A stretch of 21,112 nucleotides of DNA from Oligoflexia bacterium (GTDB lineage Bacteria > Bdellovibrionota > UBA1018): positions 1 through 21,112 of the forward strand of contig JANXTV010000162.1 of NCBI GenBank assembly GCA_025352185.1. The letters are read 5' to 3'. This document shows positions 7,627 through 14,875 of the stretch, piece after piece. Position 1 is the stretch's first letter; every line of letters begins with the position of its first letter. Under the pieces are notes generated by a model that was not told the origin of the DNA, ran no database searches, and saw only the letters and a program-made list of their open reading frames with translations. Both the position numbers and the translations under genes were made by a program.

Positions 7627-7655
7627 TATGATACGATTTTATATCGGTAACCGAT
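7627..7655 (+). promoter_or_regulatory. Candidate -10 box and perfect odd palindrome before the dolichol-kinase-like gene
   Basis: TATGAT at 7627-7632 could be a -10 box; upstream -35 matches are weak. Just downstream, ATCGGT-A-ACCGAT (7643-7655) is a perfect 6-1-6 palindrome, which would sit at about +5 to +17 of the transcript. A repressor placed here could block initiation. A one-base loop makes an RNA hairpin unlikely. Confidence 0.3.
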
Positions 7656-7661
7656 GAGGTG

Positions 7662-8468
7662 ATGGATTGGCTTAACCTTGCGTTATGGCATCTTCGTTGC
7701 TCTCTATTTTATCATACCGTCAAGAAAGCGAACGCCGATCCGATGCCGAACCGAAATACTGTCGATCCGACTGAAGGAACCACCCTCGGACTCAACTCCG
7801 TGGGCCGCATGTTTTCTCTCCACGTTCGCTCGGATCTTCACGTCGCTCGGAAGTCCTGGCACGCATGCATGGGACTTTTTATGGTCGGAGTCTACATGGC
7901 CGGACTGACGCGAAGTCAGGGGGTACTGATCCTCGGTGCATTCCTCGCGCTGAACCTCGCGGTCGAAACCGTCCGCCTCCGGGTCCCGAGTATTAATGAG
8001 GTGATCATGCGTTTTTGGGGACCGCTGATGCGGTCCTGCGAAGTGGATCGTTATAGCGGTACTCCGTATTATATCGCTTCTTCACTGATTGCGGTGGGCA
8101 TCTTCCCGAAGCCGATTGCGGCTTTGGCGATTGCCTTTCTCGCGGTCGGCGACCCGATCGCTTCTCTCTTTGGGATCCTTTACGGCGATCGTTCCATTCG
8201 ATTTTCGAATGGGAAATCGTTGATCGGAACGTTAGCCGGAATGACCGCTTGTGGGCTGATCGCTTTTCTGTTTCTTCACTTCATGAATCAGACCCAGTTC
8301 ATGGAACTAAAAGTGGACCACCTTTTCATTCTCTCCGTAATTGGCGGAATCGCGGGCGGCGGAGCCGAACTCATTCCGATGGAAGTGGATGATAACTTCG
8401 CCATTCCCGTGGTCTCCGGGTTTATGCTCTGGCTCGCTTTTATCGTGATGGGGATCACCACCGTTTAG
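7662..8468 (+). CDS. Dolichol kinase/phytol kinase-like CTP-dependent membrane kinase
   Basis: This 268-aa polytopic membrane protein resembles the SEC59/VTE5 (dolichol, phytol or farnesol kinase) and diacylglycerol-kinase branch of CTP transferases. It has RKSWHACMGLF near residue 70, a hydrophobic segment ending AVETVRLRVPSINE, GTPYYIASSLIAVGIFP, then AVGDPIASLFGILYGDRS and GKSLIGTLAGM. These are the conserved loops of the family, followed by more helices. Such enzymes use CTP to phosphorylate a lipid alcohol. Bacterial members are poorly characterised, so the substrate is unknown. The start is taken as the ATG at 7662, one codon after a GTG at 7659; the GATGAGG sequence is too close for a good ribosome-binding site, so a start at 7743 is also possible. 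The region is divergent from the MinD-like operon. Confidence 0.8.
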   Translation: MDWLNLALWHLRCSLFYHTVKKANADPMPNRNTVDPTEGTTLGLNSVGRMFSLHVRSDLHVARKSWHACMGLFMVGVYMAGLTRSQGVLILGAFLALNLAVETVRLRVPSINEVIMRFWGPLMRSCEVDRYSGTPYYIASSLIAVGIFPKPIAALAIAFLAVGDPIASLFGILYGDRSIRFSNGKSLIGTLAGMTACGLIAFLFLHFMNQTQFMELKVDHLFILSVIGGIAGGGAELIPMEVDDNFAIPVVSGFMLWLAFIVMGITTV

Positions 8469-8471
8469 AGC

Positions 8472-8492
8472 CTTAAACAGTTTTAGTTTAAG
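8472..8492. repeat. Inverted repeat CTTAAAC/GTTTAAG just after the dolichol-kinase-like gene
   Basis: CTTAAAC (8472-8478) and GTTTAAG (8486-8492) are perfectly complementary around a 7-base loop, starting 4 bases after the stop codon. The stem is AT-rich and no clean T-run follows, so as a terminator it is weak. It may instead be a processing or stabilising hairpin. Confidence 0.35.
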
Positions 8493-8543
8493 CAGCTACC
8501 CGCCCGAAAATGGCGCATCGCGCTAGAGTTTTTCGACCTTTCT

Positions 8544-8556
8544 TGTAAATATTACA
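8544..8556. promoter_or_regulatory. Small inverted repeat TGTAA-ATA-TTACA, possible operator
   Basis: A perfect 5-3-5 inverted repeat lies in the 204-base gap between the dolichol-kinase-like gene and the 236-aa secreted-protein gene. A TATTAT (8603-8608) that could be a -10 box lies about 50 bases downstream. The layout resembles a regulator site, but 5-base arms also occur by chance. Confidence 0.2.
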
Positions 8557-8672
8557 GGCGTTCGCTGGGGAAACTTATCCCGAAGTGGACGTAAGTCCTG
8601 GTTATTATAGAGCTGGGGTTTTACTCTCCGTGGCGTAGGGGTTGCACTCTTGACGCCTGGGGGTCCATTCAT

Positions 8673-9383
8673 TTGAAATTGTCCATCTTTGCACCGATCG
8701 CACTCTTAGCCGTATTCGTTTCGGGTCTTTCCGAAGCGTCGGTCGCTCGCCCGGCGGTTCCGCAGGTTGCCTGCCCGGAATGGTCATCGCGTGGGAAGCT
8801 CGTGCAGTCGACGAATGGGTCTTACCTTTCGAGCACTTCGCGGAGGAAACGCGAAACGCTGAACGATCTCGTGTTCCTCGACGAGGGATCAAACCGCGCG
8901 ATGCGGACCGAGTATGAAAACAGAGTCGACCTCGACGAAAAACTGACCAACACCGGCCTCGCCGAACCGGCTCTCGAAAAAAGTCGATTCCAAGCGATGA
9001 AGGATCTCGCCCGCCGGGCGGCCGATTCGGTGATGCACCTCCGATTAAAAATGGAGGGGGATAATATCACTCGTTCCCTCTTAAATTCTCCGGTTCGGGG
9101 ACCGGTGGCCGCCGCGGTTCTCGCCGCTTCTTTCTACACGGGTCGGGCGATGAATTTTAAGGTGGGACAACACGTGCGCATGACGACGACGACCGCCCTG
9201 AAGGATCGCGCCGCTTCCGTTTCGATGCAGCTTCCCGCTCCCGGACTGACGAGTACCGTGGGATATAATCCGGGTGAGCAGATGAGCGCGCAACTCTCCC
9301 AGCAAATCACCGATAAGGTTTCGGCCGGTGTGAATTCCGCTAACCGGGGTTCGGCGCAAGTCACCTACTCGGTTAGCTTCTAA
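8673..9383 (+). CDS. Exported protein of unknown family with beta-strand-rich C-terminus
   Basis: This 236-aa protein has no recognisable domain. The start is a TTG at 8673, supported because it opens a Sec signal peptide (MKLSIFAPIALLAVFVSG, then ASVA) and a G-rich GGGGG lies 9 bases before it; no ATG lies upstream in frame near the signal. The middle (about residues 55-125) is highly charged and helical-looking. A short hydrophobic stretch (VRGPVAAAVLAASFYTG) follows, and the last 70 residues alternate polar and hydrophobic positions, ending AQVTYSVSF. A terminal Phe after alternating strands resembles outer-membrane beta-signals, but the region is too short for a full barrel, so it might be a small surface or oligomeric strand protein. 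It precedes another small exported protein gene by about 130 bases. Confidence 0.7.
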   Translation: MKLSIFAPIALLAVFVSGLSEASVARPAVPQVACPEWSSRGKLVQSTNGSYLSSTSRRKRETLNDLVFLDEGSNRAMRTEYENRVDLDEKLTNTGLAEPALEKSRFQAMKDLARRAADSVMHLRLKMEGDNITRSLLNSPVRGPVAAAVLAASFYTGRAMNFKVGQHVRMTTTTALKDRAASVSMQLPAPGLTSTVGYNPGEQMSAQLSQQITDKVSAGVNSANRGSAQVTYSVSF

Positions 9384-9452
9384 TACCTCACTCGGGCTTA
9401 TTTTCCGTACTCTCGGACTGCAACGAATTCGTCGCCTGGGTCGATGAATGCC

Positions 9453-9481
9453 TTGTGGTGAATAATGCGTTGCGGTATTGA
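9453..9481 (+). promoter_or_regulatory. Candidate promoter of the 116-aa exported protein gene
   Basis: TTGTGG (9453-9458) and TATTGA (9476-9481) are separated by 17 bases and lie about 30 bases before the ATG at 9511. Both boxes are partial matches to the sigma-70 consensus. Confidence 0.3.
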
Positions 9482-9510
9482 AGCCGAAATTCAACCCAAG
9501 AAAGCATTTT

Positions 9511-9861
9511 ATGAAAACTCTCATTTCCGTTCTTCTGTTTGGCCTCGTTTCTTTTAGTTCGGTAAGCTTCGCGTCGTCCGCCGATGCAATCGCCGCTTTT
9601 TCTGCAAATGCTGCGGTAAAAAAGGCTGTTCGAATGCTCGGAGGAATGCCGGCAGTTCGAAGCGACCTCTCGGCCGCGCTCCTATCCGGACAATGCGGGT
9701 TCGCCGGATGCGGCGAAACTTTCCTCGTATCGCAGGCGGTCTCCTCGGCGGGAGCGAATACGTCCACGACCGCGGTCACCGCCCTCGTCCACAGTGATAA
9801 TGGGAGTACGTATACGGTGGAACTCATCGACGTGAATTCGATCCTGGGCCTTACGAAGTAA
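9511..9861 (+). CDS. Small exported protein of unknown function
   Basis: This 116-aa protein starts at the ATG at 9511, which opens a Sec signal peptide (MKTLISVLLFGLVSFSSVSF then ASSADA). An in-frame upstream TTG at 9478 would add a charged extension before the signal and is less likely. AAGAAAG about 6 bases upstream is a weak ribosome-binding site. The mature chain is Ala/Ser-rich with two Cys in QCGFAGCGETF, which could form a disulfide, then alternating polar/hydrophobic strands (TVELIDVNSILGL). It is similar in style to the preceding exported protein but not obviously homologous. The convergent mutS2 gene ends 46 bases further on. Function unknown. Confidence 0.65.
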   Translation: MKTLISVLLFGLVSFSSVSFASSADAIAAFSANAAVKKAVRMLGGMPAVRSDLSAALLSGQCGFAGCGETFLVSQAVSSAGANTSTTAVTALVHSDNGSTYTVELIDVNSILGLTK

Positions 9862-9907
9862 GGGCGCGTTCCCCCGGACCCGCTAAAATATTTTTCCGAG
9901 ACGATCG

Positions 9908-12331
9908 TTATTGATCTTCAAACTCGACGATCGTCGCGCCCGCGCCCCCGCCACCCGCTCCGCCGTCTCGGAATTCTTTTACGTACGGAAGGCCTTTCAG
10001 TAGCGTGCGTGCGCCTTCGCGAATCGCGCCGGTACCCACTCCGTGAACGATCGTGACCAGCGCCCGCGCCCCGGAACGATACGCAACGTCCAGGTACGCT
10101 TCGAGCTGGGACATCGCTTCGTCGTACCGTACCCCGCGCAAGTCGATTTTTTCTTCCGGCGCCGACGGACGATCGATGAGACCCATGCGTTTCGCTCCGG
10201 GTTTCGGACGAGTCGCGGAAAGGGCTTTCGCTTCGGCCTCGTTCGCTTTTTCGACATCGTCGAGGGTAAGGTTCATCTGGAGTGCGCCCATCTGGACCCG
10301 TACTTTCGAGCCATCGACGGAAAGCACCTGAGCGAGGTTTTTCCATTTCGGAACCCGCACGGTTTCTCCCGCGGAAAAAGTCTTCGAGGGATTAGTCTCC
10401 GGCTTCTGGGCCGCGAGGTTCGCGGCGATTTCGGGTGCTTCCTCTTTTAGGGCGAGTTCGATTCTTTCGGCCGCATCCGTGAAGGAAGAGTTCAGCGTTC
10501 CGCGCGTTTCGTCTACTTCCCGGCGGGAGCGGGCTTCCTCGAGTTTTTTTACCTTCACCCGGACTTCGTCCTGGGCCGAGTCGAGGATGTTACGCAGTTT
10601 TAACCGCGTCCGCTCGAGCAGCTCGCTCACATTTTTTTCCGTGCGCTCGGTCCATTCGCGTTTTAACCGTTCGGCTTCGTCCCGGAGTCGATTCGCTTCG
10701 CGACGGGCGAACTCCAGTTCGGAGGCGTCTTTTTCGAGGCGCGCGAGCATATTCTCGAAACGATTATGTTCAGAACTGAGATAACTTCGCGCGAGTTTTA
10801 ATACGTTCGCGGGCAGGCCGAGTCGTTCCGCAGTTTCTAGCGCACGGGATCGGCCGGGAACGCCCAAGATCAGCGTATAGGTCGGGGACTGCGATTTTTC
10901 GTTAAACGCCATGCTCGCATTTAAAATACGGTTATCGTTCAGCGCGAGCGCCTTTAACTGAGGATCGTGAGTGGTCGCGACGACCAGCGCCCCGCGCTCC
11001 ATCACGGTTTCTAGAAACGCGCGTCCGAGTGCGGCGCCTTCACCCGGATCGGTCGCGGTATTTAATTCGTCGAGGAGAACGAGGGACTGGGTCGTGACCT
11101 CGTTTAAAATCATTTTAAATCGTTCGATGTGGCCGGAGAAACTCGAAAGGTGAGCTTCGATCGACTGGGCATCGCCGACATCGACGAAGAAACGGTCGAA
11201 GAACGGAACGATCTGACTATCGTTCCCGGGAAACGGAAAACCGGTGCGCGCACAAATTCCGGCGAGTCCCATCGTTTTTAAAAGGACCGTCTTACCGCCG
11301 GTATTTGGGCCGGTTAAAAGGAGTGTCTTCACCGGGTTTCCCCAGTCGATATCGTTCCGGGAAATCTGTTCGGCCGGCATCGACCAGAAGAGCAGGGGGT
11401 GGGCCGTCTGCTTTAAACGGAAAGTCGAGCCTTCGGAGATGAGCAGGCTCTTCCCGTCGTAGTGTTTTGCGAGCCGGGCCTTCGCCGATACCGCGTCCCA
11501 GTGGGCGAGAATATCGACGGCGGCTTCGATCCGGTCCGAAAACGGTCGGAGCGTGCGCGAGACACGGTCGAGAATTTCCCACGCCTCTTGGGCGAGCTCG
11601 TTTTGTTTTTGGCGAAGTCGATTATTTAAGGGAGAGATTTCGGCCGGCTCGATGAAGACGGTCTGGCGGGAGGAGGAAGTGCCGAAAATAATTCCTTCGA
11701 CCTCGCTTTGCTCGTTTAATTTTACCGGAATTACGTAACGTCCGTCGTGGACGTCGCTAATCGCGTCTTGGAGCGCGCCCTTCTGGTTATACTTTTGGAC
11801 GATTCGCTCCATCTGGGCGGAAATTTGCTTTTTTAGTTCGCGAGTCTCCTGATGGAGAGACGAGAGCTTAGGGCTCGCGTTCTCCGAGAGTTCTCCGTCG
11901 GCGGTGAGAATTTTATCGAGCATCCGAATCGGATCCTTCGGATCGATCAGAAACGACAGCGCGATCAAGGCTTTCCGAAACGTTTCGCCCGCGACGGATT
12001 CCTTCGGAGTAGAGATCCAGGAGTCGATCGCGTAGAGCCAAGAACGGAGGAGAGCGAGGCGCCCCGTATCGAGGACGGAACCCTTCGCAAGGGACTCGAG
12101 CGCTTCGAACGGAGAAGCGAGATCGACGAGTGGCCCCCAAAAATTTTCTCGGTCGAGTAGAGTGAGTACCTCGAACGTTTCGAGCTGGAAAAGTCGAGCT
12201 TCCTCGGTTCCGCGTGCCCAATTCTCCGGGTCGAGGAGGGCCTCGATCTTCAGGAATCCGGGCTCGGTCCGAGCTTGTTCGGTCGCGTATTCGAGTAATT
12301 TTTCCCAGTCGAGGGAGCCGTGCGAGTTCAT
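9908..12331 (-). CDS. mutS2: MutS2, Smr-domain mismatch-repair-like ATPase
   Basis: This 807-aa protein has the full MutS2 architecture: N-terminal core and clamp regions (YVIPVKLNEQSEVEGIIFG and TVFIEPAEISPLNNRLR), Walker A TGPNTGGKT at about residues 339-347, LSSFSGHIERF, Walker B LVLLDELNTATDPGEGAAL, and TTHDPQLKALA. A long coiled-coil stretch (about 530-640) is followed by the C-terminal Smr nuclease domain (KIDLRGVRYDEA and IVHGVGTGAIREG). MutS2 acts on branched DNA and on collided ribosomes. Most homologs have Gly-rich DELGxGTDP, whereas here it is DELNTATDP. A glycine-rich loop (GGAGGGGAGAT) lies near the C-terminus. It is the last gene of the minus-strand operon, 34 bases after the LpxH-like gene, with an AAAGGCGAGG ribosome-binding site. 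Confidence 0.95.
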   Translation of the reverse strand: MNSHGSLDWEKLLEYATEQARTEPGFLKIEALLDPENWARGTEEARLFQLETFEVLTLLDRENFWGPLVDLASPFEALESLAKGSVLDTGRLALLRSWLYAIDSWISTPKESVAGETFRKALIALSFLIDPKDPIRMLDKILTADGELSENASPKLSSLHQETRELKKQISAQMERIVQKYNQKGALQDAISDVHDGRYVIPVKLNEQSEVEGIIFGTSSSRQTVFIEPAEISPLNNRLRQKQNELAQEAWEILDRVSRTLRPFSDRIEAAVDILAHWDAVSAKARLAKHYDGKSLLISEGSTFRLKQTAHPLLFWSMPAEQISRNDIDWGNPVKTLLLTGPNTGGKTVLLKTMGLAGICARTGFPFPGNDSQIVPFFDRFFVDVGDAQSIEAHLSSFSGHIERFKMILNEVTTQSLVLLDELNTATDPGEGAALGRAFLETVMERGALVVATTHDPQLKALALNDNRILNASMAFNEKSQSPTYTLILGVPGRSRALETAERLGLPANVLKLARSYLSSEHNRFENMLARLEKDASELEFARREANRLRDEAERLKREWTERTEKNVSELLERTRLKLRNILDSAQDEVRVKVKKLEEARSRREVDETRGTLNSSFTDAAERIELALKEEAPEIAANLAAQKPETNPSKTFSAGETVRVPKWKNLAQVLSVDGSKVRVQMGALQMNLTLDDVEKANEAEAKALSATRPKPGAKRMGLIDRPSAPEEKIDLRGVRYDEAMSQLEAYLDVAYRSGARALVTIVHGVGTGAIREGARTLLKGLPYVKEFRDGGAGGGGAGATIVEFEDQ

Positions 12332-12365
12332 AGCCTCGCCTTTCGATTTAGCTTAGATTCCCCGG

Positions 12366-13106
12366 CTAGGGAATGGCCTTCGGTAACCAAGTCTTTAACC
12401 GAACTTCGCCCCGGTCGATTTCGACGTAGTGAGTGGAGAGTAGCCACGATCCGGGGTTAAAGTAGGTCGCTCCCCCTTCGAGATCGACCACCCCCGCATG
12501 GTGGGTATGGCCGAGAATCACGGCGTCGAAGCCCCGCCGGGTGATCTCCGCCGCCGCTTCCCGAAATTCCTTCGGTTCCCCGACGATTCCCGTTTTTTTA
12601 GCCCGTCGGCCCGACTTCCAGCGTTCGAAGCGGATCCAGAGTCGGTAACTCTTCGGAAAAAATTTTAGGGGAATCGCCGCGAGCGCGGTCAGCAGCTCGT
12701 AGAGGTGGGGGTGGCGAACAAAAAACGGATCGTAAAGGTGGCCGTGTTCAATGCGAATTCGCTTCGCTCCGGAAGTCACATTTAAAAAAGGCGAACCTTT
12801 CATCATTCCCCAGTCATCGAGAAAATGTTCAAGCGCGATATCGTGATTTCCGACCACGTAATAAACTTCGCGACCGGCTTTACGAATTTCGGAAAGTGCC
12901 CGGAGAAATTCGGGGACATCGTAGGTCATTTTCGCGAACGAACTCTGCGCGATTTCGAGGCCGTCACCATTAATACAAATGTCGTACCCTTCGGCGGTCG
13001 CCCACCGGAGGAAGGCGACGATCCGTTTTCCGTTGGTTGAAAATGGGTTTCCGAGGTGGAGGTCGGAGATGACGACCATCCGCTCGCTTGAAATCGCGGT
13101 GATCAT
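12366..13106 (-). CDS. LpxH-like calcineurin-fold metallophosphatase
   Basis: This 246-aa protein has all metal-binding motifs of the calcineurin-like fold: SDLHLG with Asp15 and His17, NGDGLEI with Asp48, GNHD (86-89), EHGH (120-123) and LGHTH (198-202). Motif order, size and the Phe/Arg-rich mid-region (IPLKFFPKSYRLWIRFERW, about 145-163) are compatible with UDP-2,3-diacylglucosamine hydrolases (LpxH/LpxI pathway of lipid A), which work at the inner membrane. The family also includes other phosphatases, so lipid A function is likely but not proven, and no symbol is given. It overlaps the cyclic-nucleotide-domain gene by ATGA and precedes mutS2. Confidence 0.85.
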   Translation of the reverse strand: MITAISSERMVVISDLHLGNPFSTNGKRIVAFLRWATAEGYDICINGDGLEIAQSSFAKMTYDVPEFLRALSEIRKAGREVYYVVGNHDIALEHFLDDWGMMKGSPFLNVTSGAKRIRIEHGHLYDPFFVRHPHLYELLTALAAIPLKFFPKSYRLWIRFERWKSGRRAKKTGIVGEPKEFREAAAEITRRGFDAVILGHTHHAGVVDLEGGATYFNPGSWLLSTHYVEIDRGEVRLKTWLPKAIP

Positions 13107-13552
13107 CGCGCGCGCTCTTCCGATTCGCGCAGGATCGTCTGCAACTCGCCCGGGGTGACCGGTGTTTTTTCGACCAGCGCGACGATGCGGTCGTTCGAAA
13201 TTTTTACCCGGTGACTGAGTTGCTGGATCATTTCGAACGCGAATGTCGGGTCGCGCCGGATCTTCAGGAGGAATCCGCCCGGCTGGAGGATGATCAGAGT
13301 CGAGGGCCCGACCGATACCGCGGAGGCCGTTCGCGGGATGCTGTGGACGAGCGCGAGTTCTCCGAAAAATTCTCCGCGCCCGAACCGAGCGAGGGGGACT
13401 TCGCCCAGCGCCGTATTTTTTCGAATCTCTACGGTCCCGCGTTGAATGATATAGAGGTCGCGCCCCACGTCCCCTTCTTCGAAAATTCGTTCACCATCGG
13501 CGAATTCTTTAATGGTTTCATGCTCGAAGTGATTAGGGGTGAGCGGACTCAT
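13103..13552 (-). CDS. Stand-alone cyclic-nucleotide-binding domain protein
   Basis: This 149-aa protein is almost entirely a CRP-type cNMP-binding domain: FADGERIFEEGDVGRDLYII (17-36), RGTVEI (38-43), and the phosphate-binding cassette FGELALVHSIPRTASA (63-78) with the conserved Glu65 and Arg74. After the beta-roll a helix (RDPTFAFEMIQQLSHRV) continues into a short charged tail, with no helix-turn-helix or enzymatic domain. It is therefore probably a sensor or adaptor binding cAMP or cGMP, not a DNA-binding regulator. A perfect AAGGAG lies 8 bases before the ATG (complement of 13561-13566). It heads the operon with the LpxH-like and MutS2 genes. Confidence 0.9.
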   Translation of the reverse strand: MSPLTPNHFEHETIKEFADGERIFEEGDVGRDLYIIQRGTVEIRKNTALGEVPLARFGRGEFFGELALVHSIPRTASAVSVGPSTLIILQPGGFLLKIRRDPTFAFEMIQQLSHRVKISNDRIVALVEKTPVTPGELQTILRESEERAR

Positions 13553-13626
13553 CGAAACGTCTCCTTGCCAGGGGCCTTAGTCTTCCATTAGAACGAAGAA
13601 AGAACGTAAGGAAAATCTGAATCTGC

Positions 13627-14124
13627 ATGCGCTCCCTAAATGATTTTTTCGAAGCGATAAATCGCGAGCATTTTGACGGATTCCTCGATCCTCCCGTCCT
13701 CGCTTGGAATAGTCGGCTCCGCTCGAGTGCCGGTCGCTTTATCCCGGGGAGCCGGAAGTGGTTCCGCGAAGCCCCGCCGAAAATCGAGGTCGCGTCTTAC
13801 CTGCTGGATGAAGGAAATTCCGAGGCCCTGATCCAGGATACAATGGCGCACGAGATGATTCACTATTGGCTCTGGGTAAGGCGGAAGCCATATGGCCATA
13901 CCGACGAATTTTATACGAAGATGAAAGCGATGGGCGTGAGTCGATATAATCCGGTGCCCCGTCTTCGCACTCCGAAGTACCTCTACCGATGTCCCGCGTG
14001 CCTAAAGGACTTTCCGGCCCGTCGGAGACTCGGAGTTCTCGCGTGCCTCGAGTGTTGCCGCAAGGATGCGAAAGGCAAATTCGATCCCCGATTTAAGCTG
14101 GAGCTGATTTCCCAGCTGCGATGA
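13627..14124 (+). CDS. SprT-like zinc metalloprotease-type protein
   Basis: This 165-aa protein has the SprT/Spartan fold: HEMIH at 75-79 with Glu76 as catalytic base, the third metal ligand His91 in GHTDEF, and a C-terminal zinc ribbon with Cys122/Cys125 and Cys140/Cys143 in RCPAC and CLECC. Eukaryotic Spartan degrades DNA-protein crosslinks, but bacterial SprT functions are less well understood. AAGGAAA lies about 12 bases before the ATG. It is divergent from the cNMP gene across a 74-base gap and convergent with the Nudix gene. Confidence 0.9.
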   Translation: MRSLNDFFEAINREHFDGFLDPPVLAWNSRLRSSAGRFIPGSRKWFREAPPKIEVASYLLDEGNSEALIQDTMAHEMIHYWLWVRRKPYGHTDEFYTKMKAMGVSRYNPVPRLRTPKYLYRCPACLKDFPARRRLGVLACLECCRKDAKGKFDPRFKLELISQLR

Positions 14125-14158
14125 TCGCTACTCTGGATTAGCTCCGCTGATCGCTACT
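14122..14158. repeat. 11-base direct repeat spanning both convergent stop codons
   Basis: TGATCGCTACT occurs at 14122-14132 (starting with the SprT-like stop TGA) and at 14148-14158 (covering the Nudix stop codon on the minus strand). The copies are 26 bases apart in a 29-base gap between convergent genes. It may be a small duplication. Confidence 0.6.
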
Positions 14159-14783
14159 TCTGAAATGCCTTCAGCCCGTCGATTAGGTCTTTTGCGATCG
14201 ACGTTTCCTGCGTGAGGAAATGGTAAAGCGTCGTCAGCATGAGGGCGTGCGTGAATTTTCCGTCACGCAGGAGTCCCGGGAGCTTTTCGATGGGAACTTC
14301 GATGACTTCGATATCTTCCGTGGGATCGAGATTTTGCGGACGAGTTCGTTTTACCGGACCGACGATCAGGGAATGGACCTGATTATCCTGCAGGGCCGGG
14401 TTCGGGTGGGCCGTGCCGAGAAGTTTACAACGCGCGTTCGGGAGCGGTTCAAACCCCGTCTCTTCGGCCATTTCCCTAAGTGCCGTGGCTTGGGCATCGG
14501 CATCGGTGGACTCCACGACGCCGCCCGGAAATTCGTAGGAGGCGGAAAGGGTTCCGGCCCGAAACTGACGCACGAGTACGACCTTACCGTCGGCGGTAAT
14601 CGGGATGATGTTACACCAGTCCTTCGAGCGGATGACGTAGAACCGGTGGGGTTCCTGATCTTCTGGATCGGATGTTTTCCGGCACTGGCGTTCCACTAAT
14701 TGGAGGTAGGGAAAATCGAGAAAGACTTTTTCTTCCGTACAGCTCCAGAAACCGGGGATATCACTCGGTGGTAACGTCGACAT
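14154..14783 (-). CDS. Nudix hydrolase (ADP-sugar diphosphatase-like)
   Basis: The start chosen is the ATG at 14783 (209 aa), because a GAGAGAGGG site lies about 7 bases upstream; a longer open frame from 15002 runs into the divergent gene and is unlikely. The Nudix box is FPGGVVESTDADAQ with ALREMAEETGF. One extra residue and Asp in place of the box Glu make it slightly irregular, though the REMAEETG core is intact. SKDWCNIIPITADGKVVLVRQFR and the GTAHPNPALQDNQVH segment resemble ADP-ribose/ADP-sugar pyrophosphatases, which use Mg2+ and remove toxic or signalling nucleotides. The substrate is not known. Confidence 0.88.
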   Translation of the reverse strand: MSTLPPSDIPGFWSCTEEKVFLDFPYLQLVERQCRKTSDPEDQEPHRFYVIRSKDWCNIIPITADGKVVLVRQFRAGTLSASYEFPGGVVESTDADAQATALREMAEETGFEPLPNARCKLLGTAHPNPALQDNQVHSLIVGPVKRTRPQNLDPTEDIEVIEVPIEKLPGLLRDGKFTHALMLTTLYHFLTQETSIAKDLIDGLKAFQK

Positions 14784-14802
14784 GGGAGAACCCTCTCTCT
14801 CT

Positions 14803-14830
14803 ATCTTAGGGCAGGGGGTGGGATACGCAA
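14803..14830 (-). promoter_or_regulatory. Candidate promoter of the Nudix gene
   Basis: On the minus strand TTGCGT (complement of 14825-14830) and TAAGAT (complement of 14803-14808) are separated by 16 bases, with the ATG about 20 bases downstream. Reasonable match to sigma-70. Confidence 0.4.
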
Positions 14831-14875
14831 TAAAGATTAAGCGGAATTTCGCAGAAGTTCGGTTATAGAACCCGC

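Noticed and set aside
9081..9827. Long minus-strand open frame opposite the two small exported-protein genes
   Set aside because: Composition is Arg/Pro-rich without recognisable motif, and it lies antisense to two frames with clear signal peptides; it is a shadow.
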